64,000 nt of DNA from positions 45,586 to 109,585 of the forward strand of contig JBMHCC010000016.1 in the NCBI GenBank assembly GCA_049890115.1. Direction: 5' to 3'. The notes under the pieces are model-generated. The model had not been told where the DNA came from. It saw nothing but the letters and a program-made list of their open reading frames with translations, and did no database searches. This document shows, one piece after another, positions 18,656 to 28,162 of this stretch (within the stretch, counting starts at the first letter, position 1; every line of letters starts with the position of its first letter). Made by a program: the position numbers and the translations under genes. The stretch comes from UBA685 sp049890115 (lineage in GTDB: Bacteria; Pseudomonadota; Alphaproteobacteria; Puniceispirillales; Puniceispirillaceae).

Positions 18656-18685
18656 CAAAAAAAAGGAGCTGAAAATCAGCCCCTT
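18656..18685 (-). terminator. dksA rho-independent terminator
   Basis: On the minus strand a GC-containing hairpin (arms AAGG-GCTGA and TCAGC-CCTT with one internal mismatch, AAA-sized loop) is followed by eight or nine Ts. It ends about 45 bases after the dksA stop. Confidence 0.82.
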
Positions 18686-18728
18686 ATCATTTTTCTGTTA
18701 CTTAGCCTGCGCTAACCAGCCTTTGTGC

Positions 18729-19202
18729 TTAGTCATCGCGGTGAATGCGCTCCATCTTTTCATGGCGCTCTTGGGCTTGCAATGTCATGGAGGCAATCGG
18801 GCGAGCCTCTAGGCGCTCAAGACTGATAGGCTCATCAGTATCTTCGCAATAGCCATAGCTACCATCTTCGATACGGCGCAAGGCTGATTCAATTTTTTGG
18901 ATCAATTTGCGTTCACGATCTCTTGTGCGCAAATCAAGTGCTGCAGAGCTTTCAATCTGCGCTCTATCCATCTGATCTGGCTTGTGAAGTGATTCTGTCG
19001 ATAAATTTTCGAGCGTCTGATTCGCCTCATTGAGCAGCTCAGAACGCCAACTTAACAGTTTCTGACGAAAATATTCGAGCTGAAGCGGGTTCATAAATGC
19101 TTCATCAGCAGATGGCTTATAACCTTCTGGCAGCAACGTCGCTGTGACAGCCTCATCTAGATTATTGATTGAATTTGCTGAATTATTTGCATCAGTCGTC
19201 AT
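18729..19202 (-). CDS. dksA: RNA polymerase-binding protein DksA, single-cysteine type
   Basis: A 157-residue DksA/TraR-family protein with a long coiled coil (about residues 45-110) and the C-terminal motif GYCEDTDEPISLERLEARP. Only the first of the four zinc-finger cysteines is present; the others are T, T-like and A/Q. Alphaproteobacterial DksA proteins are known to lack most of these cysteines and still work, so this is not decay. DksA enters the polymerase secondary channel and acts with ppGpp. The acidic coiled-coil tip that the family needs lies near NLSTESLHKPDQMDRAQIES. The gene is divergent from ctrA. Confidence 0.92.
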   Translation of the reverse strand: MTTDANNSANSINNLDEAVTATLLPEGYKPSADEAFMNPLQLEYFRQKLLSWRSELLNEANQTLENLSTESLHKPDQMDRAQIESSAALDLRTRDRERKLIQKIESALRRIEDGSYGYCEDTDEPISLERLEARPIASMTLQAQERHEKMERIHRDD

Positions 19203-19559
19203 AGTTTTTTTCCTAATCCATCAAAAACGATCAGAGTGATAATAGGTAAAGGCTGACTATTGCAACCCTCATCATCACAACTGTGAACGCCTCCCCCACC
19301 AACTGCCAATCTGTGTACACAAATTCACTTTTCCATTCAAGTTTCCTTTCAGGGACTCATCGCAACTCACCCCAATGCACAGCTGATGAGACATGGCAAA
19401 GGGTTAATTTTTCACAGAAATGCTAAATATTTCGTTAATCACGCGAATGTGATTTGTCAAAAATCATCCTGCCTAGCATCTTGTGCTTAACAGAGCCAAT
19501 AACCGTTTTACCAAAGGCAAAAGCCCAGCGGTAAATAAGCCTGAAAAGGAGTGGAGAAA
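19203..19559. promoter_or_regulatory. dksA-ctrA divergent intergenic region
   Basis: These 357 bases between divergent genes must hold both promoters. I see isolated TTAA words (19404, 19435, 19487), none in the N7 spacing of a full CtrA box, and one GANTC site (GACTC at 19354-19358). A strong AAGGAG ribosome binding site for ctrA lies at the right end. I see no ORF or RNA gene. Confidence 0.5.
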
Positions 19560-20267
19560 ATGAATATTCTAGTAGTTGAAGATGATCCTATTGTAGCTGA
19601 CGCTGTTGCAATGACGTTGGAACAGGCTGGTTATTTTACCGTACCATCTGGTTCAATCCACGAAGCTTTGGAAGAATTAAATATTAATGAAATAGATGCT
19701 ATTTTATTAGATTTAAAGTTACCTGATGGTGATGGCACAAGATTAGCACGCCTCATCCGCGCGAAAAAGGAAAAGCAGCTTGTGCCTATTTTGGTTGTAT
19801 TTGGCAATAATTCTGTTGATGATCGCATCATGGCACTTGGTGCAGGTGTTGATGGTTATTTAACCAAGCCATTTGATAAGCATGAATTGCTGGCACATCT
19901 AGAAGCCATTATCAGACGTGCCAATGGCCATAGCTCATTACAGATAGAAATTGGCAATCTTGAAATTGATTTGCACAGAAAAGTTGTCAATGTCGATGGC
20001 AAAACAGTCGCACTGACACGTAAAGAATATGAAATTGTCAATCTGCTTGGGGTGCGCAAAGGCGCGGTATTAAGCAAGGCCAGTTTCATCAATCATCTTT
20101 ATGGTGGCAGGGATGAGCCAGAATCAAAGATTGTTGATGTGTTTGTTTGTAAATTACGCCACAAGCTGAAAAAAGCTGGTCTAAAAGGTGCCGCTATCGA
20201 AACCGTATGGGGCCAAGGCTATAAGCTTGTTGAGGCAATGACAGATATCGAAAAACAAATTCATTAG
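19560..20267 (+). CDS. ctrA: cell cycle response regulator CtrA
   Basis: A 235-residue OmpR-type regulator. The C-terminal winged helix (LTRKEYEIVNLLGVRKG, HLYGGRDEPESKIVDVFVCKLR, ETVWGQGYKL) is very close to CtrA. The receiver has D8/D9, the phospho-acceptor D51 (LLDLKLPDGDG), Y100 and K103. The usual switch Ser/Thr is Phe81 (VVFGNN), which is odd. CtrA controls replication and cell-cycle or motility genes in alphaproteobacteria. The ATG at 19560 follows AGGAG; a GTG at 19551 is within the ribosome binding site. It is divergent from dksA. Confidence 0.9.
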   Translation: MNILVVEDDPIVADAVAMTLEQAGYFTVPSGSIHEALEELNINEIDAILLDLKLPDGDGTRLARLIRAKKEKQLVPILVVFGNNSVDDRIMALGAGVDGYLTKPFDKHELLAHLEAIIRRANGHSSLQIEIGNLEIDLHRKVVNVDGKTVALTRKEYEIVNLLGVRKGAVLSKASFINHLYGGRDEPESKIVDVFVCKLRHKLKKAGLKGAAIETVWGQGYKLVEAMTDIEKQIH

Positions 20268-20360
20268 TGAGATAGGCATAAGCCTGCCTGTTTCATAAAG
20301 ACCATGTTCTGAGTTGGAATCTTACGCAAAAGAACACGAAATAATATGGTCACTCCCCGA

Positions 20361-20400
20361 CAAAATAGCTCTCTTTGGTGTGACAAAGAGGGCTATTTTG
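20361..20400. terminator. very long hairpin downstream of ctrA
   Basis: A 17-base-pair stem (20361-20377 with 20384-20400, one G-T pair) closes on a six-base GTGTGA loop. The stem ends in AAAA/TTTT but no long T-run follows. It is a probable terminator for ctrA or a structured RNA element. Confidence 0.6.
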
Positions 20401-20530
20401 CGTATCAGCCACCCTTTCAGCCATCACATCTATTTCCCCTTATCTGGACTGGTTTTTTGATAAAGAGTCTCGCCTTGCCATTCATGATGGGGTATAGCAT
20501 CCTATCTGATTGGCGAACGAGGCTTATACT

Positions 20531-20716
20531 ATGGCAAATTTTCTAGATTTCAGCTTAGGTGATTTTGTCAAACATCCGCAAAAACCAGAATGGGGCATTG
20601 GTCAGGTGCAATCCATCACAGGGATGCGTGTCGTGGTTAATTTCCCAGATGCTGGAAAGATAATGATAAATTGCGAAACCATCAATTTAGAGCCTGTCGG
20701 TGACAGGACAGATTAA
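20531..20716 (+). CDS. DUF3553 family small protein
   Basis: A 61-residue protein starting MANFLDFSLGDFVKHPQ, with GIGQVQS and VVVNFPDAGKIMI, matching the small DUF3553 family of alphaproteobacteria. The fold is probably a small beta-barrel. Similar modules occur at the ends of UvrD/PcrA helicases, where they contact nucleic acid or RNA polymerase, but function here is unknown. The ATG at 20531 has GAGG with eight-base spacing. It lies alone between ctrA and the formate dehydrogenase genes. Confidence 0.8.
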   Translation: MANFLDFSLGDFVKHPQKPEWGIGQVQSITGMRVVVNFPDAGKIMINCETINLEPVGDRTD

Positions 20717-20855
20717 GCCAGAATTCCTATAGTTCTGCCTCTGATTATGATAGTCTAGTCATGGGGGTTATAAAATCGCATCAGATACCCATTTTGCGTG
20801 CGGTAAACCATAATCACCTTACTGTTTAAATGATGTCATAAAAGAAGTGATGCTA

Positions 20856-22577
20856 ATGCCTGATTCAGTCGAAACCATCGGACAGGACCCAAAACGCCGC
20901 AAAGGCAGATTTAAGCCAAAAGGCAGGCTGACAGATCCTGCTGCATTGCGCGAGGTCACAGCATTACTAGCAACGCAAAGCCTGCAACGTGATGAGCTGA
21001 TTGAATATTTGCATATCATTCAGGATGCAGAAGGCTGTTTATCAGCTGCTCACCTGGCAGCTTTGGCACATCTGATGAAGCTGCCAATGGCAGAGGTATG
21101 GGAAGTTGCCAGTTTTTATGATCATTTTGATCTGGTCAAAGAAGGCGAGACACCGCCAGCCAAACGAACCATCCGCATTTGCACATCTTTGTCATGCATG
21201 ATGGCAGGTGGTGAGGCACTATTAGCTGAATTGCAAGCCTATAATAATGATGAGGTGCGTTTTGTTCCTGCCCCTTGCATTGGCGCATGTGATAAAGCAC
21301 CTGCCGCAGCAGATGGCCATAATCTGGTCTGCAACATCACAAAAGATGAGTTGCTGGAACGATCTGCGGCCCCTGCCCCTCATGCGAAAGCACCTGATTA
21401 TAAAGGACTTGATGCTTATCGTGCTGATGGTGGTTATCAGCTTTTAGAACAGGTGAAATCTGGCGACTTATCATCTGAGGCTGTTATTGAAGCCTTATCA
21501 CAATCAGCTTTGCGTGGTCTTGGTGGTGCTGGCTTCCCAACAGGGCGCAAATGGTCAATCGTATCATCTTATCAAGGGCCCCGTATGATGGCTGTGAATG
21601 GTGATGAAGGTGAGCCTGGCACATTCAAAGACAGACATTATTTGTCAACTGACCCGCATAGGATGCTGGAAGGTATTTTAATCGCTGCTAAGGTGGTTGG
21701 CATTGAGACATGCTATATCTATATGCGCGATGAATATCCTGAAATTATCGCATTATTGCGTGATGAGATGGCAAAATTGCATGAAGCAGGCCTTGATGAT
21801 CACACAAAATTGGTTTTACGCCGTGGCGCTGGCGCTTATATTTGCGGCGAAGAATCAGCTATGATTGAATCAATCGAAGGCAAGCGTGGCCTGCCACGTC
21901 ACCGCCCGCCTTATGTGGCAGAAGTTGGCCTGTTTGGCAGACCAACCTTGGTCAATAATGTCGAAACCTTATTCTGGGTGCGTGATATTATTGAAAAAGG
22001 TGCTAATTGGTTTAACGCACAAGGCAGTGAGGCGCATCCTGGTTTCCGCACCTATTCGGTATCAGGACGTGTGGCACGCCCTGGACTTGTCACAGCACCT
22101 GCTGGCAGCACCGTAACACAATTAATTGAAGCATGTGGCGGGATGGCTGATGGTCATGAGTTGAAAGGCTATCTGCCTGGCGGTGCCTCTGGTGGCATTT
22201 TGCCAGCTAGCAAGGCTGATATTCCACTTGATTTTGGCGGCAAGCTTGCTGAAGAAGGCTGTTTTGTCGGCTCTCATGCGGTTGTCGTCTTATCAGACAA
22301 AGATAATATGTGGCAGGCAGCACGCAATTTGATGCAATTCTTCAAACATGAAAGCTGTGGGCAATGCACACCATGCCGCAATGGCACAGAAAAAGCAGTT
22401 CAGCTGATGAGCCAGCCTGTGGCAGATACCGCTTTGCTTACTGAATTATCAGGGGCGATGACAGATGCTTCTATTTGTGGTCTTGGACAGGCAGCGTCTA
22501 ATCCGCTTGTGAGTGTGATGAAGCATTTCCCTGATGACATCCCAAGCCTTTCACAATCTGCCAAGGATGAGGCCTAG
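20856..22577 (+). CDS. NAD-dependent formate dehydrogenase beta subunit (fused NuoE-NuoF-like)
   Basis: A 573-residue fusion. Residues up to about 180 are NuoE-like, with [2Fe-2S] cysteines CTSLSC and CIGAC. The rest is NuoF-like: FMN/NADH site LGGAGFPTGRKW and NGDEGEPGTFKDR, then the [4Fe-4S] motif SCGQCTPCRNG with the fourth cysteine in SICGLG. It passes electrons from the alpha subunit to NAD+. The fused beta subunit matches the soluble two-subunit FDH type known from methylotrophs (Fdh1AB). The start is uncertain among GTG 20847, ATG 20850 and ATG 20856; the last has the best spacing from AGAAG. The alpha subunit gene follows six bases later. Confidence 0.92.
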   Translation: MPDSVETIGQDPKRRKGRFKPKGRLTDPAALREVTALLATQSLQRDELIEYLHIIQDAEGCLSAAHLAALAHLMKLPMAEVWEVASFYDHFDLVKEGETPPAKRTIRICTSLSCMMAGGEALLAELQAYNNDEVRFVPAPCIGACDKAPAAADGHNLVCNITKDELLERSAAPAPHAKAPDYKGLDAYRADGGYQLLEQVKSGDLSSEAVIEALSQSALRGLGGAGFPTGRKWSIVSSYQGPRMMAVNGDEGEPGTFKDRHYLSTDPHRMLEGILIAAKVVGIETCYIYMRDEYPEIIALLRDEMAKLHEAGLDDHTKLVLRRGAGAYICGEESAMIESIEGKRGLPRHRPPYVAEVGLFGRPTLVNNVETLFWVRDIIEKGANWFNAQGSEAHPGFRTYSVSGRVARPGLVTAPAGSTVTQLIEACGGMADGHELKGYLPGGASGGILPASKADIPLDFGGKLAEEGCFVGSHAVVVLSDKDNMWQAARNLMQFFKHESCGQCTPCRNGTEKAVQLMSQPVADTALLTELSGAMTDASICGLGQAASNPLVSVMKHFPDDIPSLSQSAKDEA

Positions 22578-22583
22578 ACGATT

Positions 22584-25349
22584 ATGACGAAATCAGTAAC
22601 ATTTACCCTTGATGGCAAAACCATTTCCGCTGATGACAGCCTAAGCCTGTGGCAAATTGCAAAATCTCATGGCACTGATATTCCACATCTTTGCTATAAG
22701 GATGATGATAGCTATCGTGCTGATGGTAATTGCCGCGCTTGTATGGTCGAGATTGAAGGCGAGCGTGTTCTGGCTGCCTCATGTTTGCGCAAGCCAGCAG
22801 ATGGCATGGTGGTAAACACACAAAATCATCGTGCCCAAACAGCCCGAAAGATGGTGATGGAATTGCTAGTGGCTGATCAGCCACCACAACAAAGTGCCCA
22901 TGACCCTGATAGTCAGCTATGGCAATTTGCAGAAGCGCAAGATATCACAGATAGCCGTTTTCCAGCCTCTTTTGCACCTGAAGCTGATAGCTCTCATCCA
23001 GCGATTGCGGTGAATATGGATGCCTGTATTCAGTGTAATTTATGTGTGCGTGCCTGTCGTGAGGTACAGGTTAATGATGTGATCGGTCTGGCTGGCAGAG
23101 GTGCAGATGCGCATATCGTGTTTGATTTTGGCGATGATATGGGTGCCTCTACCTGTGTTGGGTGCGGTGAATGTGTTCAGGCATGCCCTACTGGTGCATT
23201 AATGCCGAAAACTGTTCTGGATGACAGCCAGAAACTAGCCATCACACCAGACAGCCAAGTTGATTCTGTTTGCCCTTATTGTGGTGTGGGGTGTCAGCTT
23301 ACCTTTAATGTAAAGGATGAAAAAATTGTTTCAGTCACTGGTAAGCAAGGGCCTGCCAATCAGGGACGCCTCTGTGTCAAAGGGCGTTATGGCTTTGATT
23401 ATATTGATAATCCAGAAAGGCTGACAGCACCTTTGATCCGCCGTGAGGATGTGCCAAAATCAGCATCTTTGCCATTTGATCCTGAAAATCCCCTCACTCA
23501 TTTCCGCGAAGCAAGCTGGGAAGAAGCACTTGATCTGGCAGCGAAAGGCCTGAAGGATATCAGAGATGAATTTGGGCCATCTGCGATGAGTGGTTTTGGC
23601 TCTGCCAAAGGCTCGAATGAAGAAGCTTATTTGGTGCAAAAGCTGGTACGAACTGGTTTTAAAACCAATAATGTCGATCATTGTACCAGATTATGTCACG
23701 CCTCATCTGTCGCTGCTTTGCTTGAGAATATCGGCTCTGGTGCGGTAACAGCGTCTTTTTCACAATGCCAATATTCTGATGTGATTATTGTAATTGGTGC
23801 AAATCCCACTGTGAATCACCCTGTGGCGGCAACCTTTATTAAGAATGCAGCCCAAAATGGCGCTGATTTATTCGTCTTTGACCCAAGAGGTCAGGCGCTT
23901 GACCGTTATGCCAAAGCATCTTTGAATTTCACTCCTGGTGCAGATGTGGCTTTGCTCAATGCGATGATTAATACCATCATCACAGAAGAGCTATATGATG
24001 AGGCCTATATCAGAGATCATACTGAAGGCTTTGAAGAGCTGAAAAAGGCAACAGCTGCCACAACGCCAGAAGCGATGAGCCCAATTTGCGGCATTGCTCC
24101 TGATGTTATTCGTGCCACTGCCAGAGATTATGCCACTGCCAAAGCAGCGATGATTTTCTGGGGTATGGGAGTATCACAGCATACTCATGGTACCGATAAT
24201 GCACGGTGTCTAATCTCGCTTGCATTATTAACAGGCAATGTTGGCCATCCTGGTGCTGGGTTGCATCCGCTTCGTGGCCAGAATAATGTGCAAGGTGCTT
24301 CTGATGCTGGTCTTATTCCTATGTTTTTCCCAGATTACAAGCCAGTGAACGACCCTGAAACAAGAGCAAAATATGAGAGCTTCTGGGGCACAGAACTTGA
24401 TCCAGAACGTGGTCTGACAGTGGTTGAAATCACTGATGCGGCCTATCATGGCACGATAAAGGCGATGTATGTGATGGGCGAAAACCCTGCCATGTCAGAC
24501 CCTGATCAAAATCACGCACGCGCTGCATTAGCTAATCTTGATCATCTGGTGGTTCAAGATATCTTCATGACTGAAACAGCTGCTTTTGCTGATGTCATCT
24601 TGCCTGCCTCAGCATTCCCTGAAAAGACAGGCACAGTGACCAATACTGACAGGCGTGTCCAATTAGGGCGCCAAGCTGTGAGCCCGCCAGGTGAAGCACG
24701 CCAGGATTGGTGGATTATTCAAGAATTAGCCAATAGGCTTGATCTGAATTGGACCTATACTCATCCGAGGGATATTTTCGGTGAAATGCGAATGGTCATG
24801 CCATCTTTGACAGGCATTAGCTGGGACAGGCTAGAGGCTGAAGATGCTGTCACCTATCCATGTGCTGATGAGACCTCACAAGGTCAAGATTTGATTTTTG
24901 GTGATGCTTTCCCAACGCCGTCAGGACGCGGCCGCATGACACCAGCTGATATTTTGCCACCTGATGAGCAGCCTGATGCTGATTATCCTATTGTCATGTC
25001 AACAGGGCGTTTGCTGGAACATTGGCACACAGGCTCGATGACAAGACGTGCTAGCGTGCTTGATGCATTAGAACCAATGGCTGAGGTACATATCAGCCCT
25101 GATGATCTAGAATCGCTATCAGCAATAGGCGGTGATATGATTGCAGTTGAAACACGCAGAGGGCGCATTGAGTTGGCGGCACGGATGGATCCAAACCTGC
25201 CAAAGGGGATGATTTTTGTGCCATTCTGTTTTACTGAAGCACCAGCGAATATGTTGACAAATCCGGCATTAGACCCTTATGGCAAGATACCAGAGTTGAA
25301 ATTCGCTGCTGCAAAATTGTCACGAATTGAAGCTGAGGCAGCTGAATAA
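22584..25349 (+). CDS. formate dehydrogenase alpha subunit (molybdenum or tungsten enzyme)
   Basis: A 921-residue cytoplasmic oxidoreductase. N-terminal [2Fe-2S] domain (C-x10-C-x2-C, GNCRACMVE), then two ferredoxin-like [4Fe-4S] sets (CIQCNLCVRAC and CVGCGECVQACP), a further cluster motif CPYCGVGC, and the large bis-MGD domain. The metal-ligating residue is cysteine in NVDHCTRLCH, not selenocysteine, and the next histidine is the usual proton acceptor. The C-terminal molydopterin-dinucleotide domain is present. It oxidises formate to CO2 and gives electrons to the beta subunit encoded just upstream. Maturation genes mobA and fdhD are about 11 kb downstream. Confidence 0.95.
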   Translation: MTKSVTFTLDGKTISADDSLSLWQIAKSHGTDIPHLCYKDDDSYRADGNCRACMVEIEGERVLAASCLRKPADGMVVNTQNHRAQTARKMVMELLVADQPPQQSAHDPDSQLWQFAEAQDITDSRFPASFAPEADSSHPAIAVNMDACIQCNLCVRACREVQVNDVIGLAGRGADAHIVFDFGDDMGASTCVGCGECVQACPTGALMPKTVLDDSQKLAITPDSQVDSVCPYCGVGCQLTFNVKDEKIVSVTGKQGPANQGRLCVKGRYGFDYIDNPERLTAPLIRREDVPKSASLPFDPENPLTHFREASWEEALDLAAKGLKDIRDEFGPSAMSGFGSAKGSNEEAYLVQKLVRTGFKTNNVDHCTRLCHASSVAALLENIGSGAVTASFSQCQYSDVIIVIGANPTVNHPVAATFIKNAAQNGADLFVFDPRGQALDRYAKASLNFTPGADVALLNAMINTIITEELYDEAYIRDHTEGFEELKKATAATTPEAMSPICGIAPDVIRATARDYATAKAAMIFWGMGVSQHTHGTDNARCLISLALLTGNVGHPGAGLHPLRGQNNVQGASDAGLIPMFFPDYKPVNDPETRAKYESFWGTELDPERGLTVVEITDAAYHGTIKAMYVMGENPAMSDPDQNHARAALANLDHLVVQDIFMTETAAFADVILPASAFPEKTGTVTNTDRRVQLGRQAVSPPGEARQDWWIIQELANRLDLNWTYTHPRDIFGEMRMVMPSLTGISWDRLEAEDAVTYPCADETSQGQDLIFGDAFPTPSGRGRMTPADILPPDEQPDADYPIVMSTGRLLEHWHTGSMTRRASVLDALEPMAEVHISPDDLESLSAIGGDMIAVETRRGRIELAARMDPNLPKGMIFVPFCFTEAPANMLTNPALDPYGKIPELKFAAAKLSRIEAEAAE

Positions 25350-25481
25350 AAACTGTTACGCTATTAGGTCTTGCGCTTCCTTTTGTCACATCTATATATG
25401 TGGCAGTGACTGGCAAGATTATTTATACCAACCATGCACTATAAGGTTGGGCAGTGACTGCTGTGCTTTAATTGAATTATA

Positions 25482-25494
25482 AGAGGTATCCTCT
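25482..25494 (+). promoter_or_regulatory. hairpin covering the hemA ribosome binding site
   Basis: AGAGG, TAT, CCTCT forms a perfect five-pair hairpin directly before the TTG start at 25496. The left arm is the only Shine-Dalgarno sequence available to that start, so the fold would hide it. Confidence 0.45.
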
Positions 25495-25495
25495 A

Positions 25496-26743
25496 TTGGA
25501 TTATCAAACGCTCATCACAGGCCATGTTGACAGGCTAAAAGCTGAGAGCCGGTATCGGTATTTTGTCGAGCTTGAACGCACGACAGGCCGTCACCCCTAT
25601 GCCACATGGCATAGCAAAGAAGGTCCAAAAGAAGTCACTGTCTGGTGTTCAAATGATTATCTTGGCATGGGACAAAGCGAACATGCCATCACAGCCATGC
25701 AGGAATCTGTGAAAAATCATGGTACAGGTGCTGGCGGTACACGCAATATTTCAGGCACATCATCGTCAATCGTAGCGCTTGAAAATGAATTGGCTGAAGT
25801 TCACGGCAAAGAGCGCGCATTGGTATTCACATCTGGTTATGTGGCAAATGAAGCCAGCATCAGCGCCTTATTGGGCATGATGGAAGACCCGCTTGTATTA
25901 TCTGATTCTATGAATCATGCCTCGATTATTTCGGGCATACGCTATGCCAGAACAGCAAAAGCGATTTTTCGCCATAATGACACAGCTCATCTAGAAGAAT
26001 TACTGGCTGCCCAGCCGCGCGAGCGCCACAAGCTGATTATCTTTGAATCTGTCTATTCTATGGATGGGGACACCTCACCGATTGCAGAGATTGCGGCACT
26101 GGCAAAAAAATATAATGCCATGACCTATCTAGATGAAGTTCATGCGGTTGGTATGTATGGCGATTATGGCGGCGGTGTTGCCCAGCGCGACGGCGTTGCT
26201 GATGAAATCGACATTATCCAAGGCACATTCGGCAAAGCCTATGGCGCGATGGGCGGTTATATCGCTGCTAGTGATGCGATTTGTGATGCCATTCGGGGTT
26301 TTGGTTCTGGCTTTATCTTTACCACAGCTATGCCGCCTGCTTTGGCTGAGGCTGCTTTGGCATCTGTGCGTTATCTGCGCCATAATGACGAAGAACGCCG
26401 CCGGCAACAGGAACAGGCAGGAAAATTAAAAACAATGCTGGCAGCTGCTGGTATTCCGGCATTGCCATCTGTCACACATATTGTGCCTGTTATGGTTGGC
26501 GATGCTTCAAAATGCTCTCAGATTAGCTGGACATTGCTGGAAGAATACGGGCTTTATATTCAGCCGATTAATTATCCAACTGTGCCACGCGGCACAGAAC
26601 GATTGCGCATCACACCAGGCCCGCTTCATGATGATGATATGCTGGAAAAGCTGGTATCAGCGTTACGTGAAGTATTTGCGCGCATTGACCCGCCAAGCTT
26701 GCATCAAGAAACTGACAAAGCAGCTATAGCTAATTTCGGTTAA
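25496..26743 (+). CDS. hemA: 5-aminolevulinate synthase
   Basis: A 415-residue PLP enzyme that condenses glycine and succinyl-CoA to 5-aminolevulinate, the C4 entry to haem typical of alphaproteobacteria. It shows CSNDYLGM, the glycine-rich GTRNISG, HASIISGIR, DEVHAVGMYG and the PLP lysine in GTFGKAYGAMGGY. I chose the TTG at 25496, which gives the usual family start MDYQ; a TTG at 25472 adds eight residues. The Shine-Dalgarno AGAGG lies within a small hairpin. hemH follows 61 bases later on the same strand, so the first and last haem genes are adjacent. Confidence 0.95.
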   Translation: MDYQTLITGHVDRLKAESRYRYFVELERTTGRHPYATWHSKEGPKEVTVWCSNDYLGMGQSEHAITAMQESVKNHGTGAGGTRNISGTSSSIVALENELAEVHGKERALVFTSGYVANEASISALLGMMEDPLVLSDSMNHASIISGIRYARTAKAIFRHNDTAHLEELLAAQPRERHKLIIFESVYSMDGDTSPIAEIAALAKKYNAMTYLDEVHAVGMYGDYGGGVAQRDGVADEIDIIQGTFGKAYGAMGGYIAASDAICDAIRGFGSGFIFTTAMPPALAEAALASVRYLRHNDEERRRQQEQAGKLKTMLAAAGIPALPSVTHIVPVMVGDASKCSQISWTLLEEYGLYIQPINYPTVPRGTERLRITPGPLHDDDMLEKLVSALREVFARIDPPSLHQETDKAAIANFG

Positions 26744-26804
26744 TGATCTACATTAGCTCTGAGTTTCTGCTTTGAGCGAATGTAATCTAACAAAATGGTG
26801 TGTC

Positions 26805-27860
26805 ATGTCAGTTAAATCACTCCCTGAAGATCATCCAAAATGGCCACGTGCTGCAAAAACAGGTCTTTTGCTTGTCAATCTTGGCACGCCTGATGGCACA
26901 GATACGCCTTCAATGCGCCGGTACCTCAAGGAATTTTTATCTGATAGCCGCGTTGTAGAGGTGCCACGCTTATTATGGTGGGTGATTTTAAATGGCATTA
27001 TCCTCAATATCAGACCACGTAAATCAGGTGATGCTTATGCGCGCATTTGGCTTGATGATGAGGATGGTTCTCCGTTGCGCAAATATACCCGCCTTCAGGC
27101 AGAACATCTGGCAAAACGCTTTCATGCAGATGGTGAAGGCCGCGATGATTTGATGGTTGATTATGCGATGCGCTATGGCAACCCTTCAATTGCCTCACGC
27201 CTAGATAAGCTGCAAGCTGCTGGTTGTAATCGTTTTGTTATCATCCCTCTTTATCCCCAATATGCGGCCTCAACAACAGCGACTGTGAATGATGAAGTCT
27301 TTAAGTGGGCGTTAAAACAACGCTGGCAACCAGCTATTCGCACAGCACCACCTTGGCATGATCATCCGCGCTATATCACAGCTCTGGCAGATAGTTTTCG
27401 TGACTTCCATAACCAAGCTGATTCAACACCTGATATGCTGCAACTATCCTTTCATGGCATTCCGCAACGTTATTTTGCTCAAGGTGACCCCTATCATTGT
27501 CATTGTATGAAAACAGCTCGCTTGGTACGTGAAGAGCTTGATTGGCCAGAAGAGAAATTTATGGTCACATTCCAATCACGGTTTGGCAGAGAGCCTTGGC
27601 TGCAGCCTTATACAGATGAAACGCTAGAGGCGTTGGGCGAAAAAGGCACCAAACATTTAGCCTTAATGGCACCTGGCTTTTCATCGGATTGTCTTGAAAC
27701 ATTAGAAGAGCTGGCCTTGGAAGGTGAAGAGCAGTTCCATAGCACAGGTGGTGGCACATTCAGCTATATACCATGCTTGAATGACAGCTCACATGGCATG
27801 GCAGTTATCGAAGAAATTGCGCGTGAAAATCTGGCTGGCTGGGTCAAAATTGACCCGTAA
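26805..27860 (+). CDS. hemH: ferrochelatase
   Basis: A protein of 351 residues that inserts Fe2+ into protoporphyrin IX as the last haem step. Family marks are LLVNLGTPDG at the start, YPQYAASTTA, the catalytic histidine in LSFHGIPQRY, the second active-site region FQSRFGREPWLQP and PGFSSDCLETLEE with the conserved glutamate. I chose the ATG at 26805 (MSVKSLPEDHP); a TTG at 26772 is in frame but less likely. It sits directly downstream of hemA. Confidence 0.96.
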   Translation: MSVKSLPEDHPKWPRAAKTGLLLVNLGTPDGTDTPSMRRYLKEFLSDSRVVEVPRLLWWVILNGIILNIRPRKSGDAYARIWLDDEDGSPLRKYTRLQAEHLAKRFHADGEGRDDLMVDYAMRYGNPSIASRLDKLQAAGCNRFVIIPLYPQYAASTTATVNDEVFKWALKQRWQPAIRTAPPWHDHPRYITALADSFRDFHNQADSTPDMLQLSFHGIPQRYFAQGDPYHCHCMKTARLVREELDWPEEKFMVTFQSRFGREPWLQPYTDETLEALGEKGTKHLALMAPGFSSDCLETLEELALEGEEQFHSTGGGTFSYIPCLNDSSHGMAVIEEIARENLAGWVKIDP

Positions 27861-27942
27861 ATAATCATCATCTTTCAGTCATGCCACGCTAGCTGATACT
27901 GGACATTCTATCTATTTCCAGTTATTACTTGGCACGGATATT

Positions 27943-28016
27943 GCGGCTGTGGTGTAGTGGTAGCACAAAAGCCTTCCAAGCTTTTAGGGCCAGTTCAAGT
28001 CTGGTCAGCCGCTCCA
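27943..28016 (+). tRNA. tRNA-Gly (anticodon TCC)
   Basis: The 74-base cloverleaf has acceptor arms GCGGCTG and CAGCCGC, D-loop GTAGTGGTAG, anticodon loop CTTCCAA, T-loop GTTCAAGTC and an encoded CCA end. Confidence 0.97.
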
Positions 28017-28162
28017 AATCCGTTTGCTTCACGCTTTTATTGCCAGATATGAAAGCGAAATGCGCTCACCTACATCATATCTTTTTGCGACCACCCTTTG
28101 CATAAAGCTCGTTTTCAGCTAGCCTGCCTCAACTTGGTGACCGGTATTAGAAGTCTTTGGCT

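Noticed and set aside
18729..19202. DksA as a decayed gene because of missing cysteines
   Set aside because: Alphaproteobacterial DksA proteins normally keep only one zinc-finger cysteine and are functional.
19354..19358. GANTC methylation site as a ctrA control element
   Set aside because: One such site is expected by chance in a region of this length, so it carries little weight alone.
20346..20546. Small open frame between ctrA and the DUF3553 gene
   Set aside because: It spans the 17-pair hairpin, has no ribosome binding site and overlaps the start of the real small gene.
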